The notes below the pieces were generated by a model, which ran no database searches, had not been told where the DNA came from, and worked only from the letters and a program-made list of their open reading frames with translations. From an uncultured Collinsella sp. (GTDB taxonomy: Bacteria > Actinomycetota > Coriobacteriia > Coriobacteriales > Coriobacteriaceae): a DNA stretch of 31,975 nucleotides. The position numbers and the translations under genes were made by a program. The stretch spans positions 1 to 31,975 of the forward strand of contig CAJLUE010000016.1 of assembly GCA_905209765.1 (NCBI GenBank). The letters are read 5' to 3'. This document shows positions 15,190 through 23,940 of this stretch, in pieces; within the stretch, counting starts at the first letter, position 1; each line of letters starts with the position of its first letter.

Positions 15190-15849
15190 ATGAGTCTCTC
15201 CGAGCTCTGGTCGCTCTATGGCCAGAACTATATCGACGCGCTGCTAGCAACCTGGGGCATGACGCTTGAGTCGTTTGCCATCGCCATGGTGTTGGCCGTC
15301 GCCGTCACCGTGATGCGCGTGTCGCCGCTCAAGCCGCTGCGCGTCTTTGGCGACCTGTATGTTCAGGTCTTCCGTAACATCCCCGGCATCGCGCTGCTCA
15401 TCATCGTCGTCTATGCGCTGCCGCCGCTTAAGGTCGTTCTGCCCTACCGCACCTGCGTTATCGTCGCCACGGTCCTTTTGGGCTCGGCCTTTGGCTCCGA
15501 GAACTTTATGAGCGGCATCAACACCGTCGGCGTCGGCCAGGTGGAAGCCGCCCGCTCGCTGGGGATGAGCTTCAGCCTTATCCTCGCCAAGATCGTGATT
15601 CCGCAGGCGCTGCGTTCGAGCGTGCTGCCCATGACCAACCTCTTTATCGCCGTCATGCTCACCACCGCGCTCGGCAGCCAGGTGCCGCTTAAGCCGCAAG
15701 AGCTCACCGGCGTGGTGAGCTACATCAACACGCGCTCACTTGGCGGCGTCGCCGCGTTCTTTATCTCGGCGCTCGGCTACCTGGGCACGGCCTTTGTGGT
15801 GAGCCACATTGGCAACTATATCGATAAGAAGGTGAGGATCCTCCGATGA
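15190..15849 (+). CDS. Amino-acid ABC transporter permease (GluC-like)
   Basis: A 219-residue inner-membrane permease of the His/Glu/Gln (HAAT) family. About five hydrophobic segments are visible. The first ones are near residues 20-40 (FAIAMVLAVAVTVM) and 55-80. The cytoplasmic EAA loop is GQVEAARSLGMSFSLILAKIVIPQALR at about 117-143, which contacts the ATPase. VFRNIPGIALLIIVVYALP is the conserved 'RGxP'-like block with Asn replacing the usual Gly. The ATG is preceded by GGGAGG. Its stop overlaps the next permease by 4 bp, so the two permeases are coupled and presumably form a heterodimer. Confidence 0.9.
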   Translation: MSLSELWSLYGQNYIDALLATWGMTLESFAIAMVLAVAVTVMRVSPLKPLRVFGDLYVQVFRNIPGIALLIIVVYALPPLKVVLPYRTCVIVATVLLGSAFGSENFMSGINTVGVGQVEAARSLGMSFSLILAKIVIPQALRSSVLPMTNLFIAVMLTTALGSQVPLKPQELTGVVSYINTRSLGGVAAFFISALGYLGTAFVVSHIGNYIDKKVRILR

Positions 15850-16679
15850 GCAAGCATTCCTCCCCTGCGCTTACCATGCGTGATGCGCTCTACGAGGCTC
15901 CCGGCCCCAAGATGCGCGTCAAGATTCGCATCGGCACCGCCATCTCATTGGTTGCCGTGGCAGCGCTCATCACCTTGGTACTGCAGCGCTTTTATGTGAC
16001 CGGTCAGCTTTCGGTCCACTACTGGTACTTCTTTACGCACCTCACCACCTGGAAGTTCCTGCTTGCCGGCTTTGAGGGCACCGTTAAAGTCGCACTCACC
16101 GCCGGCGTCATTGCGCTGGCACTGGGCTTAGCCCTTATGCTCGGCCGCACCAGCGGCATCAAGCCGTTGCGACTCTTCTGCCGCGTACTCACCGATTTCT
16201 TCCGCGGCGTACCGAGCCTGCTGTTCATCTACTTCTTCTTTTTGGTTCTGCCCCAGTACAAGATCGCGCTGCCGTCGTTTTGGATGCTCACGCTTCCCGT
16301 CGCGCTCGCTGCAGCCGGCGTGCTGGCCGAGATCTTCCGCGCCGGCGTCAACGCCGTGCCGCGCGGCCAGGTCGAGGCGGCCCAGGCGCTCGGTCTCTCC
16401 AAGGCTAAAATCACCTTTAAAATCGTGTTGCCGCAGGCTATTCGGTTTATCATTCCGTCCTTGATTTCGCAGCTTGTAGTCGTAGTCAAAGACACCACCG
16501 TCGCCTACGTGGTGAGCTACCCCGACCTCATGCAAAACGCCCGCGTGCTCATTACCAACTACGACGCCCTCGTGTCGGTCTACCTGGTTATCGCGGTCAT
16601 CTACATCCTCATCAACGTCGCGATTAACAAGGCCGCTGTCTACGTTTCGCACAAGACCGGCGCGACCATCATCCGCTAA
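15846..16679 (+). CDS. Amino-acid ABC transporter permease (GluD-like)
   Basis: A 277-residue second permease of the same importer. After a cytoplasmic N-terminus of about 25 residues there is a membrane segment (ISLVAVAALITLVL), then the permease core with DFFRGVPSLLFIYFFFLVLP and the EAA loop GQVEAAQALGLSKAKITFKIVLPQAIR. About five to six membrane helices are visible. The ATGA overlap with the preceding gene supports the start and translational coupling. It is longer at the N-terminus than its partner, as in GluD versus GluC of corynebacteria. Confidence 0.9.
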   Translation: MSKHSSPALTMRDALYEAPGPKMRVKIRIGTAISLVAVAALITLVLQRFYVTGQLSVHYWYFFTHLTTWKFLLAGFEGTVKVALTAGVIALALGLALMLGRTSGIKPLRLFCRVLTDFFRGVPSLLFIYFFFLVLPQYKIALPSFWMLTLPVALAAAGVLAEIFRAGVNAVPRGQVEAAQALGLSKAKITFKIVLPQAIRFIIPSLISQLVVVVKDTTVAYVVSYPDLMQNARVLITNYDALVSVYLVIAVIYILINVAINKAAVYVSHKTGATIIR

Positions 16680-16715
16680 CGCTTTACCATTTCTAGTCAT
16701 AAGGAGCCGAGCACC

Positions 16716-17480
16716 ATGGCACAGAGCACCTCTTCCACCGGAAATCAGCCGCTGATCGAGCTCAGGCACGTCGATAAGCACTACGGCGATCTGCACGTTC
16801 TCAACGACATCAATCTCTCGGTCGACCGCGGCGAGGTCGTCGTTGTGATCGGACCCTCGGGCTCGGGCAAGTCGACCATGTGCCGAACCATCAATCGCCT
16901 GGAAACCATCGACTCGGGCGAGATCCTCATCGAGGGCGAGCCCCTGCCACAGGAAGGCAAGGATCTTGCCCGCATGCGTGCCGAGTTGGGCATGGTATTT
17001 CAGCAGTTCAACCTGTTTGCACATATGACCGTACTGCAGAACGTCATGCTGGGACCGGTCGATGTGCTGGGCGTCTCCAAGGACGAGGCCCGCGAGCGCG
17101 CCATGGACCTGCTGGGCCGCGTGGGCGTTGCCGAGCAGGCCGATAAGGTGCCCGCACAGCTCTCGGGCGGCCAGCAGCAGCGCGTAGCCATCGCCCGCTC
17201 GCTTGCCATGCAACCCAAGGCCATGCTTTTTGACGAGCCCACGAGCGCCCTTGACCCCGAAATGATCAACGAGGTGCTCGAGGTCATGGTCCGTCTGGCC
17301 CAGCAGGGCATGACGATGATCGTCATCACGCACGAGATGAACTTCGCCCGCCGCGTGGCCGACCGCGTCGTGTTTATGGCCGACGGCCAGATTGTGGAAA
17401 CCGGCACACCCGACGAGTTCTTCGACCACCCCCAGACCAAGCGCGCCCAGGACTTCCTCAACTCCATTAAGGGCCACTAA
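16716..17480 (+). CDS. Amino-acid ABC transporter ATP-binding protein (GluA/GlnQ-like)
   Basis: A 254-residue ATPase that powers the importer at the inner face of the membrane. All motifs are intact: Walker A GPSGSGKST (46-54), Q-loop FQQFNLF, signature LSGGQQQR (149-156), Walker B AMLFDEP (169-175), D-loop SALDPE and switch His206 (VITHEM). Sequence style is typical of polar amino-acid importers. The start follows AAGGAG with a good distance, 36 bp after the second permease gene. No clear terminator follows; the next gene starts 87 bp later and may be read through. Confidence 0.95.
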   Translation: MAQSTSSTGNQPLIELRHVDKHYGDLHVLNDINLSVDRGEVVVVIGPSGSGKSTMCRTINRLETIDSGEILIEGEPLPQEGKDLARMRAELGMVFQQFNLFAHMTVLQNVMLGPVDVLGVSKDEARERAMDLLGRVGVAEQADKVPAQLSGGQQQRVAIARSLAMQPKAMLFDEPTSALDPEMINEVLEVMVRLAQQGMTMIVITHEMNFARRVADRVVFMADGQIVETGTPDEFFDHPQTKRAQDFLNSIKGH

Positions 17481-17567
17481 CCCAATTGCCACGCGGGCAA
17501 ATTCATCAGTAACGTTTGTCCCGCGCCACCCCTGTGCCATGTCCACCCGGATTCGAAAGCCGCACCC

Positions 17568-18377
17568 ATGATCGGAATCCGCACCTCATCGTCCTACACT
17601 CCGCACGTCGACGTCGATCCCGCTGACCGCCCGCTTATCCTGGTAGCACCACGCTGGGAAGAAGCGAAGCCCTATTTGAGCGAGACGCTCTCCCCCAACG
17701 AGGAGATTGCGAGCGTATTTGTCGACGCCATTCTTGCCGCCGGCGGTCTGCCGCTGCAGATGTCCATTACCGAAGACGTCGACGTTATCCGTCATTACGT
17801 GGAAATCGCTGACGGCATCGCCATTCCCGGCGGCCCGGACGTCAACCCCAAACGCTGGGGCGACGAGCGTCCTTACGACCCCACGCTGTGCTGCGAGATT
17901 CGCGACCGTTTTGAGTTTAAGCTGGTCAGCGAGGTGCTCCGTGCCAAAAAGCCGCTCTTTACCACCTGCCGCGGCACGCAACTGCTCAACGTCGCCACCG
18001 GCGGCACCCTGTGCATGGACGTGCCGAGCCTGGGCGCGCGCGAGGGCCGCACGCAGTGGCGCCATACCCACGTGCTCAACGACCCTGTGCATCCTGTCGA
18101 GGTCGTGCCGGGCTCGCTGCTGGAGCGCGCGGTTGGCGGGCACAGGCTGATCCAGACCAACTCCGCACATCACTGCTGCGTCGATCGTCTGGGTAAGAGC
18201 ACGCGCTTGGTCGCCAAGGCAACCGACGGCGTTCCCGAGTGCATCGAAGTCGAAGGCCAGCCGTTCTGTCTGGGTGTGCAATGGCATCCCGAGTACACCT
18301 GGCAGACGCTCGAGACCGACTTTAACCTGTGGAAGTCGTTTGTCGAGGCGGCGGCCAAGGTAAAGCAGACCCGCTAG
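17568..18377 (+). CDS. Class I glutamine-amidotransferase-fold peptidase C26 (gamma-glutamyl-GABA hydrolase family)
   Basis: A 269-residue cytoplasmic hydrolase of the PuuD/peptidase C26 family, which splits gamma-glutamyl amide bonds such as gamma-glutamyl-GABA. The catalytic triad is visible: Cys134 in FTTCRGTQLLN, His240 and Glu242 in VQWHPE. ADGIAIPGGPDVNP (81-94) is the oxyanion-side block. Length is normal. It lies 87 bp after a glutamate-type importer and may share its transcript, so processing of imported gamma-glutamyl compounds is a reasonable but unproven role. The Shine-Dalgarno site is weak (GAAAG), which lowers certainty about the exact start. A strong terminator follows. Confidence 0.88.
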   Translation: MIGIRTSSSYTPHVDVDPADRPLILVAPRWEEAKPYLSETLSPNEEIASVFVDAILAAGGLPLQMSITEDVDVIRHYVEIADGIAIPGGPDVNPKRWGDERPYDPTLCCEIRDRFEFKLVSEVLRAKKPLFTTCRGTQLLNVATGGTLCMDVPSLGAREGRTQWRHTHVLNDPVHPVEVVPGSLLERAVGGHRLIQTNSAHHCCVDRLGKSTRLVAKATDGVPECIEVEGQPFCLGVQWHPEYTWQTLETDFNLWKSFVEAAAKVKQTR

Positions 18378-18398
18378 TTCGCGAACCGCATAACAGAT

Positions 18399-18441
18399 AA
18401 GGGCGCCCCGCCGGCCACATGGTCCGACGGGGCGCCCTTTT
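18399..18441 (+). terminator. Intrinsic terminator of the importer/peptidase unit
   Basis: A 12-bp stem AAGGGCGCCCCG/CGGGGCGCCCTT, extended by CGG/CCG, is followed by TTTT on the plus strand. It lies 21 bp after the stop of the C26 peptidase gene. Confidence 0.9.
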
Positions 18442-18482
18442 GCCTATACGCGACAGGCGCGCAGCCCAAGGCTCGCAAGCTC

Positions 18483-18839
18483 TTATTCGGCCGTCTCGCG
18501 CAGGGCCGACATCGTAGCCGCATATTGCTGCTGCAGCGCATGCATCCCCTCGCGAGCGCCGTCAACGGCATCGGCGCCGCGCAGCGCCTCGGTCACCACG
18601 ACCGCCGGCTCGTACAGATTATCGAATCCCAGGTTCTGGCTCACGCCCTTGAGCGTGTGCGCTGCCATAAACGCACCTTCGGCGTCTCCCGCCGCCATGG
18701 CGGCCTCCAGCTTGTCCATGCTCTCGTCATCCAAAAACTTGAGGGCAAAGCGGGCGAGCATTTCCTCGCCCATCAGCCGAGCGCACGCGTCATCATAATT
18801 GGCGCCGATCTTCTCATACGCCTCACGCATGGAAATCAT
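18483..18839 (-). CDS. Stand-alone Hpt (histidine phosphotransfer) domain protein
   Basis: A 118-residue helical protein made of a single Hpt domain, which carries phosphate between receiver domains in phosphorelays. The phosphorylated histidine is His61 in AAHTLKGVSQNLGF, the family motif HxLKGxSxxxG. The flanking helices give the four-helix bundle, and the N-terminal sequence is acidic. It starts 23 bp after the stop of the GGDEF/receiver/HD-GYP gene, with AAGGAG upstream of its ATG, so it is the second gene of that operon. The natural partner is the receiver domain of that protein. No histidine kinase gene lies nearby. Confidence 0.9.
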   Translation of the reverse strand: MISMREAYEKIGANYDDACARLMGEEMLARFALKFLDDESMDKLEAAMAAGDAEGAFMAAHTLKGVSQNLGFDNLYEPAVVVTEALRGADAVDGAREGMHALQQQYAATMSALRETAE

Positions 18840-18862
18840 GGATTAAAACTCCTTTGGTCAAA

Positions 18863-20743
18863 CTAAATCGTGGGAAACGCGACAACGTCGGCGGGGCGTG
18901 CCAACGTCTCGGCAATTTGGTCTTGCACCTCAAGCAGACAATCGAGCAGCAGCGGGTTAAAGGTGCCGCACTTACCGTCCAGGATCATCTGAATTGCCTC
19001 CTTGTGCGGGATAGCGTCCTTGTACACGCGCACGCTCGTCAGAGCATCGTACACGTCGGCCACCGAAACCACCTGTGCGGCAATGGGAATTTCGTCGCCC
19101 TTAAGGCCATCGGGATAACCCTTGCCGTCCCAGCGCTCGTGATGCCAACGCGCAATCTGGTACGCATATTCCATAAGCGCATTGCCGGCGTGATGGCTAC
19201 CCAGCTCAAGCAGCATGTCGGCGCCGATCGTGGTATGCGTCTTCATAATCTCGAACTCCTCGGACGTAAGGCGCCCGGGTTTGTTGAGAATCGCATCGTC
19301 AATCGACATCTTGCCGATATCGTGCAGCGCCGAAGCCAGGGCAATCGTGGAGCGCTCCTCATTGTCAAGGGAAATGGTGTCGCTACGCTGGACCAGACAG
19401 CCAAGCAGCAGCTCGGTCAGCTTTTCGATGTTCGTAACGTGCCTGCCGCTCTCGCCGTTGCGAAGCTCCATGACGCCAGCCATGATGTCGATGAGCATGC
19501 GACTGTTCTTGACACGCTCGTTGTACTGCTGGGACAGCAGGCTCGTCAGGCGGCGCTGTTTGGCGTATAGGCGGATGGTGTTGCTTACACGGCGGCGCAC
19601 GACACGGGAGTCAAACGGGCGGTTGATATAGTCCGAGGCGCCCAGCTCGTACGCGCGCAGAACCATATCATCGGAATCTTCGCTCGAAATCATGATGACA
19701 GGCAGATTGTCACTAACCGATCGGCGCGACAGACCGGCCAGCACCTCAAAGCCGCTTATGCCCGGCATGACAATATCCAGCAGCACGAGCGACAACTCAT
19801 CACCATAGCGGTCGACCATGTCGAGCGCCGTACGACCGTTGTCGGCCTCGAGGATGCAATACTCGTCCTTGAGCATCTCGCTGAGAATGACTCGGTTCAT
19901 CTCGGAGTCATCGACAATAAGTACCAAAGGCTTTTCGCTTTGGAAGGCCTCGATGGAATCGGCATCGGTCACGACCGTACCGGCTTTTGCCTTAGCGCGG
20001 CTCAGTAACTGGACAGCGCAGCCAACGCCCTCATCGACCGTCTCGCCATGAATGCGAACGCCACCAACACATGCCGTCAAGCTCACGTACTCATGGCCCG
20101 GAATAATCGTGGAACGAACGGCATCGGACACCTGATGCAGGCGACGGGTGAAGTCATCGGAGGGAATATTGGGCATGACAACCACAAACTTGTCGCAGCC
20201 ATAGCGCACAAGCTCGTCAGTCGAACGGATTCCGCTGCGCATGGCTGTCGCCACAGCACCGAGCGCAAGGTCGCCGGCATGACGGCCACACGTATCGTTG
20301 AAGACCCTAAAATCATCAAGGTCGATCATCGCAACGCCGGCATTCATGCGGGCGCTTCGGAGCTTTTCCTCGTAATACCGGCGATTATGCACGCTCGTCA
20401 GCACGTCGGTGTAGACAAGGTCCTCTTCTGCAGCCTCTTGCCCATCGATCGGACGCACCATCAGCAGGACATGAGGCTTGCCCTCGACCTTCAGAGGGCG
20501 CAGATGGGCACGGTACTCAACGCCATCGTTGAGCAGTTGCTCCGACACCTCATCGGAATCTGTCAAGGCCTCAAGACTCGACTGGCGCAGGCAAGGGCAG
20601 CGATCACCGGCGAGCAGGCAGTTAGGCTCGCTCTTAATCTGATCGGCCGACAGTAAGCGTACCACGGGGTAGGTCTTCGCGACACGGGCGACCTCGGCGG
20701 CAGCCTCCTCGTCGGTTAGATTGACCTCGTGATTATTGAGCAT
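18863..20743 (-). CDS. GGDEF (degenerate) - receiver - HD-GYP signalling protein
   Basis: A 626-residue cytoplasmic regulator of cyclic-di-nucleotide signalling. Residues of about 1-105 are a weakly conserved sensor-like region. Residues 108-262 are a GGDEF domain (TDVLTSVHNRRYY, DLDDFRVFND), but the active-site motif reads GCDKF (182-186), so diguanylate cyclase activity is doubtful. Residues 272-392 are a receiver domain with phosphoacceptor Asp323 (LVLLDIVMPG) and acidic pair Asp278/279; the usual Lys before Pro reads Arg375. Residues of about 408-610 are an HD-GYP phosphodiesterase domain with His474-Asp475 (LHDIGK) and HHERWDGKGYP (534-544) intact. It probably hydrolyses c-di-GMP or a related nucleotide under phosphorylation control through the co-transcribed Hpt protein. 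No membrane segment is seen. Confidence 0.92.
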   Translation of the reverse strand: MLNNHEVNLTDEEAAAEVARVAKTYPVVRLLSADQIKSEPNCLLAGDRCPCLRQSSLEALTDSDEVSEQLLNDGVEYRAHLRPLKVEGKPHVLLMVRPIDGQEAAEEDLVYTDVLTSVHNRRYYEEKLRSARMNAGVAMIDLDDFRVFNDTCGRHAGDLALGAVATAMRSGIRSTDELVRYGCDKFVVVMPNIPSDDFTRRLHQVSDAVRSTIIPGHEYVSLTACVGGVRIHGETVDEGVGCAVQLLSRAKAKAGTVVTDADSIEAFQSEKPLVLIVDDSEMNRVILSEMLKDEYCILEADNGRTALDMVDRYGDELSLVLLDIVMPGISGFEVLAGLSRRSVSDNLPVIMISSEDSDDMVLRAYELGASDYINRPFDSRVVRRRVSNTIRLYAKQRRLTSLLSQQYNERVKNSRMLIDIMAGVMELRNGESGRHVTNIEKLTELLLGCLVQRSDTISLDNEERSTIALASALHDIGKMSIDDAILNKPGRLTSEEFEIMKTHTTIGADMLLELGSHHAGNALMEYAYQIARWHHERWDGKGYPDGLKGDEIPIAAQVVSVADVYDALTSVRVYKDAIPHKEAIQMILDGKCGTFNPLLLDCLLEVQDQIAETLARPADVVAFPTI

Positions 20744-20767
20744 ATGGGGCCCTTTCGATAGCTTCGC

Positions 20768-20796
20768 ATGGTAGCGGTGGGTTCCAAATTTTACAA
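20768..20796 (-). promoter_or_regulatory. Possible promoter of the GGDEF/HD-GYP operon
   Basis: On the minus strand TTGTAA (20791-20796) and TACCAT (20768-20773) have a 17-bp spacer, 25 bp upstream of the start codon. The rest of the 211-bp gap (20744-20954) holds no gene. Confidence 0.4.
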
Positions 20797-20954
20797 GGGT
20801 AACACCTTGCCGATGCAGGTAAGCACGTAAATGCTGTTACATTTTTATGAGTTGGCAGACGGCGCGATTGAAGCCGCAGACGTGAGGCTTTGAACACATT
20901 TGTTAACAATGCCGAAACGTTTGCGGATGAAGCCTGCTTTGGCTATTGCGGGTG

Positions 20955-21752
20955 TTAGAGCCCCAGGATGCCAAGGACAGTCTGGGCAGCCGCTCCCGGG
21001 CGATCGCGCAGGCCGTTGTGCGCGCCGGGAACCATTACGAGTGGACAGTCCAAAAGCTCAGCCGCCACCCTTGTGCCCGCCTCGCGAGGCGTGCCAATCG
21101 AGAGCTCGCCCAGGAGCACGGCGGCCACCGTTCTTGACGCGCGGACGCTATCCCAATCGGGAACGCAGGTCATAGTAATCCCGTATTCGTTTGCCATGAA
21201 GCTGCGGCCGTTGCGCAGGGCATGCTTGGCTTCTGCCTCGGTTAACTTGGGGGCCTCAGGGTCCGAATCGCCGATGGCGCCCAGGAAGGCCCGTAATGCC
21301 CTGGAGACCTTTCCCGCGGCGATCATCTCGAGCAAAACCGGGGCCGCGCCCAGACCGGCACCCTCATCCGTCACGGCGGGTTCATGCAGAATCGCACGCG
21401 AGATTATGGTGGGGTTTGCACGGAGAAGCTCCAGCGTCACCAGCGTACCGGCACTGTGCGCGAGCACGTTTGCCGGAGTGCCAATATGCTCGATAACGGC
21501 CTGCAGGTCCGCGGCCTGGACGGCGAGGTCGTAGCGTCCGTCTGCAGCGTCGCCGCTCTCGCCGCAACCGCGCCGGTCGTAGGTAATGACGCGATAGTCA
21601 CAGGCGAGCTCGCGGGCGATGGCGTCAAAAAAGACGCCGTCGACGCAGGCACCGTGCACGCAAACCAAGGCGGGTGCATCGGACGATACAACCGGGCCGG
21701 CATACTCGCGGCAGGCGATCGTAGTGCCCGCATTCTCGACCGTAAAATCCAT
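20955..21752 (-). CDS. Alpha/beta-fold hydrolase
   Basis: A 265-residue alpha/beta hydrolase. The oxyanion segment VCVHGACVDG lies near residues 31-40, followed by YDRRGCGESG. The nucleophile elbow is AHSAG with Ser100 (Ala replaces the usual first Gly), and the C-terminal catalytic His is in PGAHNGL. A cap region lies between residues of about 125 and 210. No signal peptide is present, so it acts in the cytoplasm. The family covers esterases, haloperoxidases and C-C hydrolases; nothing here fixes the substrate. It is probably monocistronic and convergent with nothing; its 3' end faces the GGDEF operon promoter. Confidence 0.85.
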   Translation of the reverse strand: MDFTVENAGTTIACREYAGPVVSSDAPALVCVHGACVDGVFFDAIARELACDYRVITYDRRGCGESGDAADGRYDLAVQAADLQAVIEHIGTPANVLAHSAGTLVTLELLRANPTIISRAILHEPAVTDEGAGLGAAPVLLEMIAAGKVSRALRAFLGAIGDSDPEAPKLTEAEAKHALRNGRSFMANEYGITMTCVPDWDSVRASRTVAAVLLGELSIGTPREAGTRVAAELLDCPLVMVPGAHNGLRDRPGAAAQTVLGILGL

Positions 21753-21987
21753 ACTGTGTTCCCATCGTCAACACCACCAGGCCGTGCCGGGGTGCGGCTT
21801 GGTCAGATGGCGTCATTTTGTGTGTACATGAATGCGTCTACTGTACCCAGCTCGCACCCTTTCATGACAGGGTTTCGAAAACTCGCCCGATTGCAAGGTT
21901 TCTGCCTAAACAACAGCGCCCAAACCCGCAACCCACATGAAGGCCGATGCTATGCTTAAGCTCAACTGTCCCAAGGAGCATATGCCT

Positions 21988-22764
21988 ATGTCTACGTTTT
22001 TAAATGCCAGCCCCATCTTTGGGCCCGTTCGCAGCCGTCGCCTGGGCCTTTCGCTCGGCGTCAACATGATGCCGGCCAGCGGCAAAATCTGCACGTTCGA
22101 CTGCATTTACTGCGAAAACGGTCTCAACGCTGAGCGCCCCTGCCATGAGCCGTACAACATAGCTGCCGTGGCACTCGACGCGCTCGAGGTAAAGCTGCGC
22201 GAGATGGCAGCCGAGGGCGAGCTCCCCGATGTAATCACCTTCGCAGGCAACGGCGAGCCCACCGCCGCACCGGAGTTTCCGCAGGCCATCGCCGGCGCCG
22301 TCGCGCTGCGCGACGAGCTGGCCCCAAACACCAAGATTGCCGTGCTTTCCAATGGCACGCGCGCCGACCGTCCCCAGGTACACGATGCGCTCATGATGGT
22401 CGACGACAACATCCTCAAGCTCGATACGGTCGACCCGGCTTTTATCCAGCTGCTCGACCAGCCCGTTGGCCCCTACGATGTAGAGCACCAGATCGAAACG
22501 TTCGCGAGCTTTAACGGTCATGTCATTATCCAGACGATGTTTTTGAGCGGTGAGTACCGGGGCAAGTCTCTCGATAACACCGGCGAGGAGTACGTTGGCC
22601 CTTGGCTCTCGGCGCTCAAGCGCATTCGCCCACAGGAGGCGACCATTTACACGGTGGCGCGCGAAACACCGGTCGCCGGCCTTGCTAAAGCGGCGCCCGA
22701 GGTGCTCGACAAGATTGCTGCACGCGTGCGCGCCCTCGGCATCCCCTGCCAGGTGAGCTACTAG
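21988..22764 (+). CDS. Radical SAM protein (COG0731-like)
   Basis: A 258-residue radical S-adenosylmethionine enzyme. The iron-sulfur cluster motif CxxxCxxC is Cys35-Cys39-Cys42 in KICTFDCIYCE. The preceding IFGPVRSRRLGLSLGVN is a family hallmark. FAGNGEPTAAPEF is the GGE-type SAM contact and VLSNGT a later strand. The frame continues 17 codons upstream, but this ATG lies 9 nt after AAGGAG, whereas an ATG 6 bp earlier is too close. Proteins of this group are single-domain Fe-S oxidoreductases related to wybutosine-synthesis enzymes, with unknown reaction in bacteria. It is probably a single-gene unit; no substrate hint comes from neighbours. Confidence 0.88.
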   Translation: MSTFLNASPIFGPVRSRRLGLSLGVNMMPASGKICTFDCIYCENGLNAERPCHEPYNIAAVALDALEVKLREMAAEGELPDVITFAGNGEPTAAPEFPQAIAGAVALRDELAPNTKIAVLSNGTRADRPQVHDALMMVDDNILKLDTVDPAFIQLLDQPVGPYDVEHQIETFASFNGHVIIQTMFLSGEYRGKSLDNTGEEYVGPWLSALKRIRPQEATIYTVARETPVAGLAKAAPEVLDKIAARVRALGIPCQVSY

Positions 22765-22805
22765 CAAAACCACGCAGCAGCTATCACTCGCCATCCCGCC
22801 CCATC

Positions 22806-22872
22806 AGTTGCGGTGATATAGTTCCTATTTGTGCTGTTAAACCGCTTAAATCGGAACTATATCACCGCAACT
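22806..22872. repeat. TTGCGGTGATATAG palindrome, copy 1
   Basis: Perfect 20-bp arms (22806-22825 and 22853-22872; core AGTTGCGGTGATATAGTTCC) enclose a 27-nt loop. The element ends about 20 bp before the -10 box TATACT (22894-22899) of the methionine aminopeptidase gene. Related copies are at 30251 and 31471. Confidence 0.85.
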
Positions 22873-22924
22873 TTTATAGACGCGTGGGTGGGCTATACTA
22901 GCTGCGGATGAAAGGAAGTTAGCC

Positions 22925-23812
22925 ATGTTTGACAAAGGACCTGTGCCCGGCCGCAACGACGCTTGCTGGTGCGGCAGCGGCAAAAAATATAAGAAATGCC
23001 ATAGCACCTTTGATGAGCGCCTCGAGCGCTTGTGGGAAGAGGGTTGGGAGGTTCTGCCCCGCACGCTCTACAAGACGCCCGCCGATATCGAGGGCATCAA
23101 GCGCTCGGCCGCCATCAACGTGGGCGTGCTCGATTACGTAGGCGAGCACATCGCCGCGGGCATGACCACCAACCAGATCGACCAGATGATCTACGACTAC
23201 ACCGTCGAGCACGGCGGCACGCCGGCCGACCTCAACTACGAGGGCTACCCCAAGAGCGTATGCACCTCGATCAACGACGTGGTCTGTCACGGTATCCCCT
23301 GCGATACGGACGTGCTGCACGAGGGCGACATCATCAACGTCGACTGCTCCACGATCCTGGACGGCTACTTTAGTGATTCGAGCCGCATGTTCTGCATCGG
23401 CGAGGTCTCTGCCGAGCGCCAGCGCCTGGTCGACGTCACCCGCGCCAGCGTGGAGGCGGGCCTGGCGGCCGTCAAGCCGTGGCTACCGCTCTCCGTTATG
23501 GCCGAGGCCGTTCAAAAGACGGTCGAGGACGCCGGCTTTAGCGTGGTGCGCGAGTACGGCGGACACGGCATTGGCAAGGAGTTCCACGAGGACCCGTTTG
23601 TGGGCTTTACCACCGAGGCGCCCGATGTGGACACCATCATGGCTCCGGGCATGGTCTTTACCATCGAGCCCATGGTCAACGCCGGAGCACCCGACATCAA
23701 GATTAGCAAGGGCGACGGTTGGTGCGTGCGCACCAAGGACGGCAGTGATTCGGCCCAGTGCGAGGTACAGCTCGTGGTGACCGAGGACGGCTATGAGCTG
23801 CTGAGCTGGTAG
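22925..23812 (+). CDS. map: Type I methionine aminopeptidase with N-terminal SEC-C zinc motif
   Basis: A 295-residue enzyme that removes the initiator methionine from new proteins. An N-terminal SEC-C motif (Cys14, Cys16, Cys25, His26 in CWCGSGKKYKKCH) binds zinc and may help ribosome association. The catalytic domain follows from about residue 45. Metal ligands are visible as Asp in NVDCSTILDGYFSDSS (two Asp), His in GGHGIGKEFHEDP, Glu in FTIEPMVN and Glu in QCEVQLVV. This SEC-C form is common in Clostridia and Actinobacteria. The start has GGAAG 7-9 nt upstream and a -10 box TATACT at 22894-22899, with a poor -35. It is a monocistronic gene with a good terminator. Confidence 0.96.
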   Translation: MFDKGPVPGRNDACWCGSGKKYKKCHSTFDERLERLWEEGWEVLPRTLYKTPADIEGIKRSAAINVGVLDYVGEHIAAGMTTNQIDQMIYDYTVEHGGTPADLNYEGYPKSVCTSINDVVCHGIPCDTDVLHEGDIINVDCSTILDGYFSDSSRMFCIGEVSAERQRLVDVTRASVEAGLAAVKPWLPLSVMAEAVQKTVEDAGFSVVREYGGHGIGKEFHEDPFVGFTTEAPDVDTIMAPGMVFTIEPMVNAGAPDIKISKGDGWCVRTKDGSDSAQCEVQLVVTEDGYELLSW

Positions 23813-23821
23813 CCGTGGATG

Positions 23822-23865
23822 CGCCGGATGCTGACGGGCACGCTCGTCTTGCATCCGGCGTTTTT
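23822..23865 (+). terminator. Intrinsic terminator of map
   Basis: A perfect 10-bp stem CGCCGGATGC/GCATCCGGCG with a 19-nt loop lies 9 bp after the stop codon and is followed by TTTTTA. Confidence 0.9.
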
Positions 23866-23886
23866 ATTTGAACGTTTTGCCTGATA

Positions 23887-23923
23887 CAGCCTGCCAAAAA
23901 ACCTGTCCCTTTTTGGCAGGCTG
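23887..23923. repeat. CCTGCC/GGCAGG hairpin, copy upstream of the hydroxyacid dehydrogenase
   Basis: Perfect 14-bp arms CAGCCTGCCAAAAA/TTTTTGGCAGGCTG enclose the loop ACCTGTCCC. It lies 17 bp before the GTG start of the next gene, so it would be in its leader or just upstream of it. Related copies are at 26153 and 31885; a decayed one is at 13905. Confidence 0.8.
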
Positions 23924-23940
23924 AGCGGAGAGGACTGCTT

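Noticed and set aside
17489..17525. Terminator after the ABC ATPase gene
   Set aside because: The stem GCGGGCAAA/TTTGTCCCGC has a bulge and no T-tract; transcription probably continues into the C26 peptidase gene.
16128..17546. A 472-codon minus-strand frame across the permease and ATPase genes
   Set aside because: Spans two well-conserved genes on the other strand and has no family features.
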